From contig JAUVVG010000010.1 of assembly GCA_030604735.1 (NCBI GenBank), positions 26,786-90,785 of the forward strand: a stretch of DNA of 64,000 nucleotides. The letters run 5' to 3'. The translations under genes and the position numbers were made by a program. Positions 51,018 to 59,088 of this stretch are shown here, one piece after another. Every line of letters begins with the position of its first letter. Within the stretch, counting starts at the first letter, position 1. The notes beneath the pieces are model-generated. The model saw only the letters and a list, made by a program, of their open reading frames with translations, ran no database searches and was not told the DNA's origin. The DNA is from Azoarcus sp. GTDB taxonomy: Bacteria > Pseudomonadota > Gammaproteobacteria > Burkholderiales > Rhodocyclaceae.

Positions 51018-52366
51018 TCCAGCGTGCCCCCGGTCTGACGTGCCAGAAAGGCGTCGAGGATGTCGTCCAGGTCGGGGTGGCCGATTTCCTCCAGCGTGTA
51101 TCTGGCGCGGGCCACCGGCTTGTCGATGTCGATGATGCGCTGCAGGTCGATCGGTGTTCCGACGACCACGCAGTCGCAGTCTGCCGCTCTGATCGTCGCC
51201 TCCAACTCGCGCTGTTGGGTCTCGCCGTATCCCATGGCGGGCAACACCCTGCCCAGATGCGGCCAGCGCGCGAAGGTGTCCGCCAGGCTGCCTTGGGCAA
51301 AGGGGCGCGGATCGATGATCTCGGCGACGCCGGCAGCCTGGGCCGCGAGCATCCCTGCGCCGAAAGGCATTTCACCATGGGTCAGGGTCGGGCCATCCTC
51401 GATCACCAGGGCCCGCTTGCCGGCGACGCACGCGGGTTTGTCCAGCGTGATCCGCGAGTTGGCGCGCACCACCTTCGCACCGGGATTGACCTGCGCGATG
51501 TTCTGCTCGAGTTGTACGACCGACCCCGCCGGGGCCGAATCGAGCTTGTTGATCAAGATGACGTCGGCCAGGCGCAGGTTGACCTCTCCGGCGTAGTAGC
51601 CGAGTTCATGTCCGGCACGATGTGGGTCGGTCACGGTGATGATGAGATCGGGTCTGAGGAAGGGGGTGTCGTTGTTGCCACCGTCCCAGAGGATCAGGTC
51701 ACAGCCGTTCGGGTCTTCCTCGGCAGCGGCGAGGATCGCAGCATAATCGACGCCCGCATAAACGACATGGCCCAGTTCGATATGCGGTTCGTATTCCTCC
51801 CGCTCCTCGACACTGCAGTTCGCCGCCCGCAGGTCGGCGAGCGTCGCGAAACGCTGCACGCGTTGTTTGACCAGGTCGCCATAGGGCATAGGGTGACGCA
51901 GTGTGACGACCCGGATACCACGCACAGCCAGCCGCGATGCGAGCTTGCGACAGGTCTGGCTCTTGCCGGCCCCGGTGCGGGTGGCGACCACCGCGATGAC
52001 CGGCTTGCGGCTGCGCAACAGGGTCCGCGCCACGCCAGCCAACTGGAAGTCGGCGCCGGCGGCGTTGGCGACGGCCGCTAGATGCATCACCTGCGTGTAG
52101 GCGACGTCGCTGTAGGAAAACAGGCACAGATCGACGTCCAGGGAGGCGATCAACTCGGCCAAGGCCGACTCCGGGAAGACCGGAATCCCGTCGGGGTAGT
52201 AAGGGCCTGCCAGTGAGGCGGGATAACGACGACCCTCGATACCGGGGATTTGCGTGGCCGTGAAGCCGACCACTTCATGGGTGGAGTCGTCCCGATACAA
52301 CAGGTTGAAATTGTGGAAGTCGCGGCCTGCGGCGCCGAGAATCAATACACGCGTTCTAGTCGTCAT
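51014..52366 (-). CDS. Cyclic 2,3-diphosphoglycerate synthetase-like P-loop protein
   Basis: The 450-residue protein has an N-terminal LILGAAGRDFHNFN nucleotide-like motif, a P-loop VVATRTGAGKSQTCRK in the middle, LILWDGGNNDTPF, and ITLDKPACVAGKRALVIEDGPTLTHGEM, all typical of the cPGS family of methanogens and its bacterial homologues. Methanogen cPGS makes cyclic 2,3-diphosphoglycerate from 2,3-DPG with ATP; bacterial members have no settled role. The start at 52366 follows GGGGA by about 9 nt; ATG 52375 is also in frame. The gene is alone on its strand. Confidence 0.85.
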   Translation of the reverse strand: MTTRTRVLILGAAGRDFHNFNLLYRDDSTHEVVGFTATQIPGIEGRRYPASLAGPYYPDGIPVFPESALAELIASLDVDLCLFSYSDVAYTQVMHLAAVANAAGADFQLAGVARTLLRSRKPVIAVVATRTGAGKSQTCRKLASRLAVRGIRVVTLRHPMPYGDLVKQRVQRFATLADLRAANCSVEEREEYEPHIELGHVVYAGVDYAAILAAAEEDPNGCDLILWDGGNNDTPFLRPDLIITVTDPHRAGHELGYYAGEVNLRLADVILINKLDSAPAGSVVQLEQNIAQVNPGAKVVRANSRITLDKPACVAGKRALVIEDGPTLTHGEMPFGAGMLAAQAAGVAEIIDPRPFAQGSLADTFARWPHLGRVLPAMGYGETQQRELEATIRAADCDCVVVGTPIDLQRIIDIDKPVARARYTLEEIGHPDLDDILDAFLARQTGGTLD

Positions 52367-52488
52367 GCCAGTCATTCCCCGATCTTGCCCATGGCGCCGA
52401 TGCCGGCGCCTACCGGTACCGTCATCGAAAGCCATTAGAATACAGGCACGCCGTCCGTCAGGGCGTCGGCATGTTTTGGAGCCCTATC

Positions 52489-53847
52489 GTGAGTTTCGCG
52501 AGTCAGACCTTCACCATCGTCATTCTCATCGCGTTCAGCGCCTATTTATCCATTTCCGAAATCTCGTTGGCGGCTTCGCGCAAGATCAAGCTCAGGCTGA
52601 TGGCGCAGCAGGGCAATGCCGCGGCCGAACGCGTGCTTCAATTGCAGGAGAGCCCGGGGCATTTCTTCACCGTGGTCCAGATCGGGTTGAACTCGCTGGC
52701 GATTCTGGCCGGTATCGTCGGTGAGTCGGCGCTCGCGCCGGCCTTGTCCGACGTGATCGGACTGGTCTATCAGGGTGAGCATCTGCAGTCGATCAGCTCG
52801 GTCAGCGCCTTCGTGCTGATGACCTCGCTGTTCGTATTGTTTGCCGACCTAGTGCCTAAACGGCTGGCGATGATCGCGCCCGAGCGGTTGGCGGTCTTGA
52901 TCGTCGGGCCGATGCGCTTCTGCGTGGCGCTGTTCATGCCCATCGTATGGCTGTTTGACAGCCTCGCCAACCTGGTGCTGAAGCTGCTGAAGCAGCCCAA
53001 CGTCCGCGCTGACGACATCACTTCCGAAGAAATCGTCGCGATGGCCGATGCCGGCGCGCAGGCCGGGGTGTTGCTGCGCCAGGAACACCAGCTGATCGCC
53101 AACGTGTTCGAGCTCGACTGCCGCACCGTCACCTCGGCGATGACCACCCGGGACAGCCTGGTCTTCTTCACGCTGGACGAATCCGAGGAGAGCATTCGCG
53201 GCAAACTGGCCCAGCAACCGCATGCCAAGTTCCCGGTGTGCGAGAACACGATAGACAGCGTGGTCGGCTATGTCAGCGCCAAGGACGTCTATGCCCGCAT
53301 CCTGGCCGGGCAGAAGCTTTCGCTGCTGGCCGATCCGGCGATGCGCGACATTCTGGTGATTCCGGATACGCTGACCCTGTTCGAGGCGCTGGAGCGCTTC
53401 CGGGCCGCGAAGGAGGACTTCGCGCTGATCGTCAACGAATATGCCCTCATCGTCGGCCTGCTGACCTTGCAGGACATCATGAATACCGTGATGGGCGACC
53501 TGGGCAGTTCGACCGAGGAGGAACTGATCGTCGAGCGCAGCGAGGGGTCATGGCTGATCGACGGATTGACCCCGATCGAGGACGTGATGCAGGCGCTGGG
53601 GATCGATGTGTTCGAGGGGGCGGAGAACTACGAGACCATCGCCGGCTTCATGATGTACCGCTTGCGCAAGGTGCCCAAGCGCACGGATTCCGTGATCTAT
53701 AGTGGCTTCAAGTTCGAGGTGGTCGATATCGACAACTACCGTATTGATCAACTGCTGGTCACCCGCGCCGGCGATACGGTCGCCACGCCGGATGCGGCCG
53801 GTCAGGCGTCATCGTCCTCGCTCGGCCTCGGGTCACGCTTGAACTGA
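52489..53847 (+). CDS. CNNM/CorC family membrane protein (HlyC/CorC, PaeA-like)
   Basis: The protein (452 residues) has an N-terminal DUF21 domain with about four helices, a pair of CBS domains (TMTTRDSLVFFTLDE and IPDTLTLFEALERFR regions), and a C-terminal CorC_HlyC domain (WLIDGLTPIEDVMQALG). Homologues such as E. coli PaeA (YtfL) act in polyamine or cation export. GTG 52489 is preferred over ATG 52471 because GGAG at 52478-52481 sits 7 nt before it. Its 3' end overlaps the convergent zinc-ribbon gene by 46 nt. Confidence 0.92.
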   Translation: MSFASQTFTIVILIAFSAYLSISEISLAASRKIKLRLMAQQGNAAAERVLQLQESPGHFFTVVQIGLNSLAILAGIVGESALAPALSDVIGLVYQGEHLQSISSVSAFVLMTSLFVLFADLVPKRLAMIAPERLAVLIVGPMRFCVALFMPIVWLFDSLANLVLKLLKQPNVRADDITSEEIVAMADAGAQAGVLLRQEHQLIANVFELDCRTVTSAMTTRDSLVFFTLDESEESIRGKLAQQPHAKFPVCENTIDSVVGYVSAKDVYARILAGQKLSLLADPAMRDILVIPDTLTLFEALERFRAAKEDFALIVNEYALIVGLLTLQDIMNTVMGDLGSSTEEELIVERSEGSWLIDGLTPIEDVMQALGIDVFEGAENYETIAGFMMYRLRKVPKRTDSVIYSGFKFEVVDIDNYRIDQLLVTRAGDTVATPDAAGQASSSSLGLGSRLN

Positions 53848-54101
53848 AAGAGCAGGGTGTTGCAGTCGGCGCAGGAGACGATGCGGGTGTCGTCTTCGCC
53901 GTGCAGCAGGCCGATCTCGCGCATATTGGCCGAATCACAGCTCTTGCAGGCGGGCTCCTGCCGGCCTTGCTCGGCGAGGTAATGATCGCGCTCGGGTAAT
54001 TCTCGCTGCCGCTTCTGGTAGCGCTGATGCAGATTCAGCAGAAAGCTCGCACCAAGGAAGAAGAAGAAGGCGACGTAGATCGGGAGCGGGATGTTGAACA
54101 T
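53802..54101 (-). CDS. Small membrane-anchored zinc-ribbon protein
   Basis: This 99-residue protein has an N-terminal membrane helix (residues 5-22), a basic linker, then CKSCDSANMREI (C52, C55) and VSCADCNTLL (C77, C80), a four-cysteine zinc ribbon, ending in an acidic tail. I do not know a named family. It converges with the CorC-type gene and overlaps it by 46 nt, so the last 15 residues share DNA with the end of that gene. Confidence 0.75.
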   Translation of the reverse strand: MFNIPLPIYVAFFFFLGASFLLNLHQRYQKRQRELPERDHYLAEQGRQEPACKSCDSANMREIGLLHGEDDTRIVSCADCNTLLFQFKRDPRPSEDDDA

Positions 54102-54129
54102 GGGCCTGGTCCGTTGAAGTAGCGGTCCA

Positions 54130-54150
54130 AGCTTAACCGTCCCGTAAGCT
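54130..54150. other. Stem-loop upstream of the zinc-ribbon gene
   Basis: AGCTTA (54130-54135) and TAAGCT (54145-54150) form a 6-bp stem with a 9-nt loop, next to an A-run at 54152-54157. Read in the direction of the flanking minus-strand genes the T-run precedes the stem, so it is not a standard terminator. It could be part of the promoter region of the zinc-ribbon gene. Confidence 0.25.
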
Positions 54151-54184
54151 CAAAAAATTGGCTCGAATCAAGTTTTGGGCGAAA

Positions 54185-55108
54185 TCAATAGACGAAGCGG
54201 TCGTGCAGGGCCCTCAGGTTGAGTTCGTTCAGGATTGTTTCGGCGCGCGCCCGCGCATTGCCCCGTCGCTGGCCAGTGGCGCGGGCGATGATGAGTTCAT
54301 TCTTCATCGAGTGCTCCCAGCCGACCAGCTCGGTGACGGTGAGCTGGTAGCCATGGGCCTCGAGCAGCAGGCAGCGCAACACGTTGGTGATCTGGCTGCC
54401 GAATTCGCGGGTATGGATAGGATGGCGCCAGATCTCGGCGAGCGGGGTGCGCGACAGCGATTCGTTCTTGAACTGGCGCAGCGTCGCCGCGACCTCCGCC
54501 TGGCAGCACGGCACCAGTACGATGAACTCCGCCTGCTTGGCCAGCGCGAAACGGATCGCATCGTCGGTGGCGGTGTTGCAGGCGTGCAGTGCGGTGACGA
54601 TGTCCACCTTGTCCGGCAGCGCGGCCGACGCGATCGATTCGCTGACGCTGAGGTTAAGGAAGCGCATCCGCTCGAACCCGAGCTTGTCGGCCAGTTCGCG
54701 CGAGCGCTCGACCAGTTCGTCGCGGGTCTCGATGCCGAACACGGTGCCGACCTCGCCGGCCTTCAGGAACAGGTCGTAGAGGATGAAACCCAGGTAGGAC
54801 TTCCCTGCGCCATGGTCGACCAAGGTGAGGTCGCCGGTCGCTTCCAGCCGCTCCCTGATCAGCGGCTCGATGAAATTGCACAGGTGGTAGACCTGCTTGA
54901 GCTTGCGCCGGCTGTCCTGGTTGAGCTTCCCGTCCCGGGTCAGGATGTGCAGCGCCTTGAGGAGGTCGATCGATTGCCCCGGGCGCAGTTCGCCGGCCAG
55001 CTGCGTGGCCGCGTCCGCCTTTTTGGCAGTCCCCGGCGTCCCGCGCGGTTTGCGGTCCTTCTCCAGACTTCTCTTCCGCTCTTTCGCCTGGCCAGACTCG
55101 CGGTTCAT
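54185..55108 (-). CDS. SAM-dependent methyltransferase of the METTL25/Trm13/GSTCD-like type
   Basis: The 307-residue protein has a basic N terminus, motif I as LVDHGAGKSYLGF, motif with VTALHACNTATDDAI, and FIVLVPCCQ, a set shared with Trm13, METTL25/RRNAD1 and GSTCD methyltransferase domains. A nucleic acid or protein substrate is possible; none is proven. Starts at 55132 (ATGA overlap with DUF1415) and 55108 are possible; 55108 has AAGGAG with a suitable spacer. The gene follows DUF1415 directly. Confidence 0.82.
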   Translation of the reverse strand: MNRESGQAKERKRSLEKDRKPRGTPGTAKKADAATQLAGELRPGQSIDLLKALHILTRDGKLNQDSRRKLKQVYHLCNFIEPLIRERLEATGDLTLVDHGAGKSYLGFILYDLFLKAGEVGTVFGIETRDELVERSRELADKLGFERMRFLNLSVSESIASAALPDKVDIVTALHACNTATDDAIRFALAKQAEFIVLVPCCQAEVAATLRQFKNESLSRTPLAEIWRHPIHTREFGSQITNVLRCLLLEAHGYQLTVTELVGWEHSMKNELIIARATGQRRGNARARAETILNELNLRALHDRFVY

Positions 55109-55128
55109 CTTGCGATCTCCTTCACCGC

Positions 55129-55692
55129 TCATTTCCCATCCTCGACCGGGTCGTACAGACCCAGGTCGCGCCATCCCTGGCGGCCGAGCTTCTTGAGCGT
55201 CTCGATGTTGCGCTTGTAGATGTCCTCCGGATCGCTGGGGAACGAGGCGAGCGCCTTGGCCAGGCTGTCCTCGCGGATCAGGTGCAGCGTGGGGTAGGGC
55301 GCCCGGTTGGTGTAGTTGCCGATCTCGTCCTCCTCGGTCCCCTCGAAACGGAAGCGTGGATGAAAGCTTGCCACCTGCAACACGCCGTCCAGTTCATGCT
55401 CCAGCACCGCCTCCTCGGCGATGCCGACCACTTCGTTGAAGGTCTCGAAATCGTCGAACAGGGTCGGGTGGATCAACAAGGTGGTGTCCACCTGGGCCGG
55501 ATCGGTCTCGGCGAGCAGATCCAGTTCATCGTCCAGTTGCTCGAGAAAGGCATCCAGATGCTTGGCCTCGCTGACCACGAAGCGTACCTGATCGCGCACA
55601 TAGACTTGCCGGGCGAACGGGCACAACTCCAGCCCGATCACTGCCTTCTCCAACCACAGCCGCATCGCGGCCAATACCTCGTCCCGGTTCAT
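55129..55692 (-). CDS. DUF1415 family protein
   Basis: The 187-residue protein matches the DUF1415 layout: WLEKAVIGLELCPFA near the N terminus, TTLLIHPTLFDDFETFN, and YTNRAPYPTLHLIRE. No function is known. The conserved Cys and His would fit a metal or redox role, but that is speculation. Its stop overlaps an in-frame ATG of the methyltransferase gene downstream by ATGA, so the two are likely coupled. Confidence 0.92.
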   Translation of the reverse strand: MNRDEVLAAMRLWLEKAVIGLELCPFARQVYVRDQVRFVVSEAKHLDAFLEQLDDELDLLAETDPAQVDTTLLIHPTLFDDFETFNEVVGIAEEAVLEHELDGVLQVASFHPRFRFEGTEEDEIGNYTNRAPYPTLHLIREDSLAKALASFPSDPEDIYKRNIETLKKLGRQGWRDLGLYDPVEDGK

Positions 55693-55774
55693 GGGGTGTC
55701 CTGCAAGGGGAAAACGCGTATTTTGCCGGAAGAAGGGGGTGGCGCGCAGGTCGATGGAAAGTGCCCGACCCGGT

Positions 55775-56446
55775 TCAGTGGCCGGATTGCCAGGCTGCGA
55801 TCAGCGCGTCGCGGTGCGCGCCTAGCTCCGAGACGTCGACGCCGATCACCGGCCCCGAGATCGTCTGCCCCGATAGGGTCGCGGGCAGCGACACGTCAGC
55901 CCTGGCTGCCCGCACTCGCAGTGTTGCCTGGTTGGGCTTCAGGCGTTGCTTGCGATCCTTCTCGTCCACGATGACCGCGCCGTTGGTCAGGTTGAGCCCT
56001 GCGGCCAGCTCGATGATTCCACCGCTGGTGAGCTCGGCGCTGACCAGGCACTCGACCATGCGCATGTCGCTCACCATCGTCAGCGCCTTTCGGCGCAGTA
56101 GGCGGCGGGTTTCGTCGTCCGAGTCCGGTGTCTTGCCCACCATCGACCGGTTCAGCGTGTCCAGTTCGCTGTCGGTCAGGTGCGGCGCCGCGGAAACCAG
56201 CAGTTCTCGTGGAATCGCCTTTCCCCCGAGTTTTGACGCGTCGATGTGCGCATGATGATGCAGCAGACTGATATCGCTCTTGCCGAGCTGTTTAGCCGAG
56301 ACCGTGGGCATGCCCTGCATCACGGTCGGCCCGAGCGCAGCCTGCAGCGCCTTCAGCAAGGGTTCGTGGTCCAGCGCCAGCAGGGGGCCGGGAACCTCCA
56401 GGTCGAAATCGAAGGTGATGCGTAGTTTTACGTTGGCAATGGACAT
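55775..56446 (-). CDS. Hypothetical protein, unrecognised
   Basis: I do not recognise this 223-residue protein. It begins MSIANVKLRITFDFDLEVPG and has no signal peptide or membrane helix; a His cluster SLLHHHAHIDASKLGG lies near residue 80. The C-terminal part (ALIAAWQSGH) is short and helical. The ATG at 56446 follows CGGAAG by about 7 nt. It lies upstream of DUF1415 on the same strand with an 82-nt gap and diverges from the GTPase gene. Confidence 0.7.
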   Translation of the reverse strand: MSIANVKLRITFDFDLEVPGPLLALDHEPLLKALQAALGPTVMQGMPTVSAKQLGKSDISLLHHHAHIDASKLGGKAIPRELLVSAAPHLTDSELDTLNRSMVGKTPDSDDETRRLLRRKALTMVSDMRMVECLVSAELTSGGIIELAAGLNLTNGAVIVDEKDRKQRLKPNQATLRVRAARADVSLPATLSGQTISGPVIGVDVSELGAHRDALIAAWQSGH

Positions 56447-56574
56447 TGGTGGCTTCCGGCATGGAAAGGGGAAGGATGTTAGCAAGGTATATGGAGCGTG
56501 CCGAGCAGTTCGTGATCCCCCTGTGCGGCTCCGATTCCGGGATAATCGCCCCTTTCAAAAAGATTCGTTTCCTC

Positions 56575-57543
56575 ATGGCCATTCAGTGGTTCCCCGGTCA
56601 CATGACGTCGGCGCGCAAGAAAGCGTCCGACACCATGGCTAGAACCGATCTCGTGATCGAGGTGCTCGATGCCCGCATTCCAATGGCGAGCAGCAATCCG
56701 ATGATCGAGGAGTTGCGCACCTTCCGCCAGCGGCCGTGCCTGAAGCTGCTGAACAAGTCGGATCTCGCCGATCCTGCGGTCACGCGTGCCTGGCTAGACC
56801 ATTACAACCGGCAGGACGGGGTGACTGCGGTCGCGCTGTCGTGCAAGAAACCGTCTGACGTGGCACGGGTTCCGAAGCTGTGCCAGTCACTCGCACCGCA
56901 CCGCAATGATCGCACCAAGCTGCTGCGGATCATGATCATGGGCATTCCCAACGTCGGCAAATCGACGCTGATGAATGCGTTGCTCAAGCGGCGGGTGGCC
57001 AAGGTCGGCGACGAGCCGGCTGTGACCAAGTCGCAACAGACCTTCGACCTCGGCGAGTACATGACGATTACCGACACACCGGGGATGATGTGGCCCAAGA
57101 TCGAATACGATTCGGACGGCTTCATGCTGGCGGTCTGTCACGCGATCGGGCGCAATGCGGTGATCGACGAGGAGGTGGCGGTGTTTCTCGCCGGCCTGCT
57201 GCTCGCGCGCTACCCGGCGCAGCTCGCGGCGCGCTACCGGCTCGATCTGGATGATCTGGATGATCTGGATGATCTGGACGCGCCGGCGGTGATCGAGGCG
57301 ATCGCAAGACGTCGCGGCTGCCTGCTCAAGGGCGGACGCCTGGACAGGGAAAAGGCGTCGTTGATCCTGCTGGACGATTTTCGCAGTGGCGCGCTCGGCC
57401 AGATCAGCCTCGAAACCCCTGAAACCCGGGCCGCGATGGTGGCGCAGGTGGCGGCAAGTGCGTCCGGCGAGGGCATCGAGGGCGCCGAGGATTCGGCAGT
57501 GGGCACGGCGGGCGCCACCGATGGCGATTCCGCCGCCCCTTGA
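56575..57543 (+). CDS. Circularly permuted GTPase, YlqF/RbgA family
   Basis: The G motifs occur in permuted order, G4 NKSD (60-63) before G1 GIPNVGKS (123-130) and G3 DTPG (167-170), as in RbgA/YlqF ribosome-assembly GTPases. It likely helps mature the large ribosomal subunit. The start is ATG 56575 (MAIQWFPGHM). The region at residues 223-235 carries DLD tandem repeats (see the repeat feature), and the last 40 residues are Ala/Gly-rich. 322 residues in all. Confidence 0.92.
   Translation: MAIQWFPGHMTSARKKASDTMARTDLVIEVLDARIPMASSNPMIEELRTFRQRPCLKLLNKSDLADPAVTRAWLDHYNRQDGVTAVALSCKKPSDVARVPKLCQSLAPHRNDRTKLLRIMIMGIPNVGKSTLMNALLKRRVAKVGDEPAVTKSQQTFDLGEYMTITDTPGMMWPKIEYDSDGFMLAVCHAIGRNAVIDEEVAVFLAGLLLARYPAQLAARYRLDLDDLDDLDDLDAPAVIEAIARRRGCLLKGGRLDREKASLILLDDFRSGALGQISLETPETRAAMVAQVAASASGEGIEGAEDSAVGTAGATDGDSAAP
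57244..57279 (+). repeat. Four tandem copies of a 9-bp unit inside the GTPase gene
   Basis: GATCTGGAT repeats at 57244-57252, 57253-57261 and 57262-57270, with a fourth copy ending in C (57271-57279). It encodes Asp-Leu-Asp repeats in a variable loop of the YlqF-like protein. In-frame slippage could change copy number without shifting the frame. Confidence 0.9.
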
Positions 57544-57572
57544 GGCCTAGGGCCATAGGCCGGGAGACGACA

Positions 57573-57776
57573 ATGGAAGACCGCCTCGAACGCATCGAGA
57601 CCAAGATCAGCTTCGCCGAAGACTTGCTCGAGGAGCTCAACCTGACCGTGTATCGGCAACAACAGCAGATCGACCGCCTCGTCGCGCAGGTCGCGCGGCT
57701 GACCGAGCAGATCGGCGAGCTGCGTGCCCCCTCTCGGCCGGGTGACCTGCGCGACGACATTCCGCCGCATTATTGA
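57573..57776 (+). CDS. slyX: SlyX family protein
   Basis: The 67-residue protein begins MEDRLERIETKISFAEDLLE, is a coiled coil throughout, and ends in IPPHY, the conserved SlyX C terminus. Function is unknown. ATG 57573 follows GGGAG at a good distance. It begins 29 nt after the GTPase gene and may be co-transcribed. Confidence 0.93.
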   Translation: MEDRLERIETKISFAEDLLEELNLTVYRQQQQIDRLVAQVARLTEQIGELRAPSRPGDLRDDIPPHY

Positions 57777-57800
57777 TGCATCCCAACCCCCGCGCGGCGA

Positions 57801-57840
57801 AAAACGTTCCCAAGGAAAACAAGAGCTTGTAGAACGTTTT
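57801..57840. terminator. AT-rich inverted repeat between convergent genes
   Basis: AAAACGTTC (57801-57809) and GAACGTTTT (57832-57840) form a perfect 9-bp stem with a 22-nt loop that itself holds CAAG-AG-CTTG. Its place, between slyX and the convergent OmpA-like gene, and the T-run at the end of the right arm (A-run at the start of the left) fit a bidirectional terminator. Confidence 0.6.
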
Positions 57841-57914
57841 CTCAGAAGTGCGAACCGCGACGACCTGTGGCGCGCTCCCGGTGATGCTTGTCGTCGTATG
57901 GCGCTAACCCGCGC

Positions 57915-59084
57915 TTATCGATTGGTCAGCTTGAGCTCGATCCGGCGGTTGCGCGCATAGGCTTCAGCGGTGTCGGCGGCATCGAGCGGGTGATACTCGC
58001 CGTAGCCGGTCGCGGCCAGCCGTTGTGCCGGAATGCCCTGGTCACGCAGGAACTTCACGATCGCCAGCGCGCGGGCGGTGCTGAGTTCCCAGTTCGACGG
58101 AAAACGCGCGGTCGAGATCGGTCGCCGGTCGGTATGGCCGTCCACCTGCAGCACCCAGGGCAGATCGTCCGGAATGTCCCGCGAGACCGTTTTGAGCGTT
58201 TCGGCCAGGCGCAACAATTGGCGCAAGCCTTCCTCGCTGACCTCGTCCGATGCGCTGGGAAACAACACTTCGCTGGCGAAGATGAAACGGTCGCCGACGA
58301 TCTGAACGTCGGAGCGGTCACCCAGCACGGCGCGTAGCCGTCCGAAGAAGTCCGAGCGGTAGCGATCCAGCTCCTGGACCCGGGCGGCCAGTGCGATGTT
58401 GAGCTCGCGCCCGAGGTCCTCGATCTGGATGTCCCGCTCGGCGATGGCTTCACGCGCGACCGCGAGCGCCTGCATCAGCTCTTCGAGCTGGGTCCGCACC
58501 GCCGAGATCTGCCGGTTCAGCAACTCGATCTGGGCGATGGCCTGCTCGGAGACTTCGGTCTGGTCCTTAAGCGAGCGCTCGGAGTCGTCCAGCGAACTGG
58601 CCAGTCGAGCGACCTCGCTTTCCAGTTCGGCCTTGAGGCGCTCCAGCGCGGCGATGTTGGCGCCGAGTCGGGCCGCTTCCTCGAGCTGTTCGGCCAGGGC
58701 TTCCTCGCTGTCGGCCAGCACGGCACGGGTCTGCTCCAGCGAACCCGCCAGCCGGTCGCGGTCGGCGCGTGTGCTGTCCAGCGCCGAAGACAGCGTGTCC
58801 CGCTCGCTGCGCGAGCGGGCAAGGCTTGCGGAGAGTTCGCCAATCTGGGTTTCGGCCGCAGTACGGGCGGCGGACTCCAGGCTCAGCGTCTGCGCCAGCG
58901 CAGCCAGTTCCGCGTTGAGCCGGGCCAGCGCCCGGTCACGGCCGCTGACCGCGTCGGACAACACGAACTGGCCGATCACGAAGATCAGGATGACGAATAC
59001 CATCACCATCAACAGCGCGGCGAGGGCATCCACGAAACCGGGCCAGAAATCCAGGCTCCGGCGGCGGCGTGACAGGACGGCCAT
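57915..59084 (-). CDS. MotB/OmpA-like stator protein with long coiled coil
   Basis: The 389-residue protein has a short basic N terminus, one membrane helix with an Asp at its start (D19 in WPGFVDALAALLMVM), as in MotB/ZorB, a coiled coil of about 180 residues, and an OmpA-type peptidoglycan-binding domain (VDGHTDRRP, NWELSTARA, ATGYGEYHP). It should anchor an ion-driven unit to peptidoglycan. It starts 4 nt after the MotA/TolQ-like gene. No flagellar gene is nearby. Confidence 0.88.
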   Translation of the reverse strand: MAVLSRRRRSLDFWPGFVDALAALLMVMVFVILIFVIGQFVLSDAVSGRDRALARLNAELAALAQTLSLESAARTAAETQIGELSASLARSRSERDTLSSALDSTRADRDRLAGSLEQTRAVLADSEEALAEQLEEAARLGANIAALERLKAELESEVARLASSLDDSERSLKDQTEVSEQAIAQIELLNRQISAVRTQLEELMQALAVAREAIAERDIQIEDLGRELNIALAARVQELDRYRSDFFGRLRAVLGDRSDVQIVGDRFIFASEVLFPSASDEVSEEGLRQLLRLAETLKTVSRDIPDDLPWVLQVDGHTDRRPISTARFPSNWELSTARALAIVKFLRDQGIPAQRLAATGYGEYHPLDAADTAEAYARNRRIELKLTNR

Positions 59085-59088
59085 CGTG

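Noticed and set aside
50402..52081. Open frame of 559 codons on the plus strand
   Set aside because: It overlaps yaeQ in another frame and is antisense to the cPGS-like gene. It has no recognisable motif.
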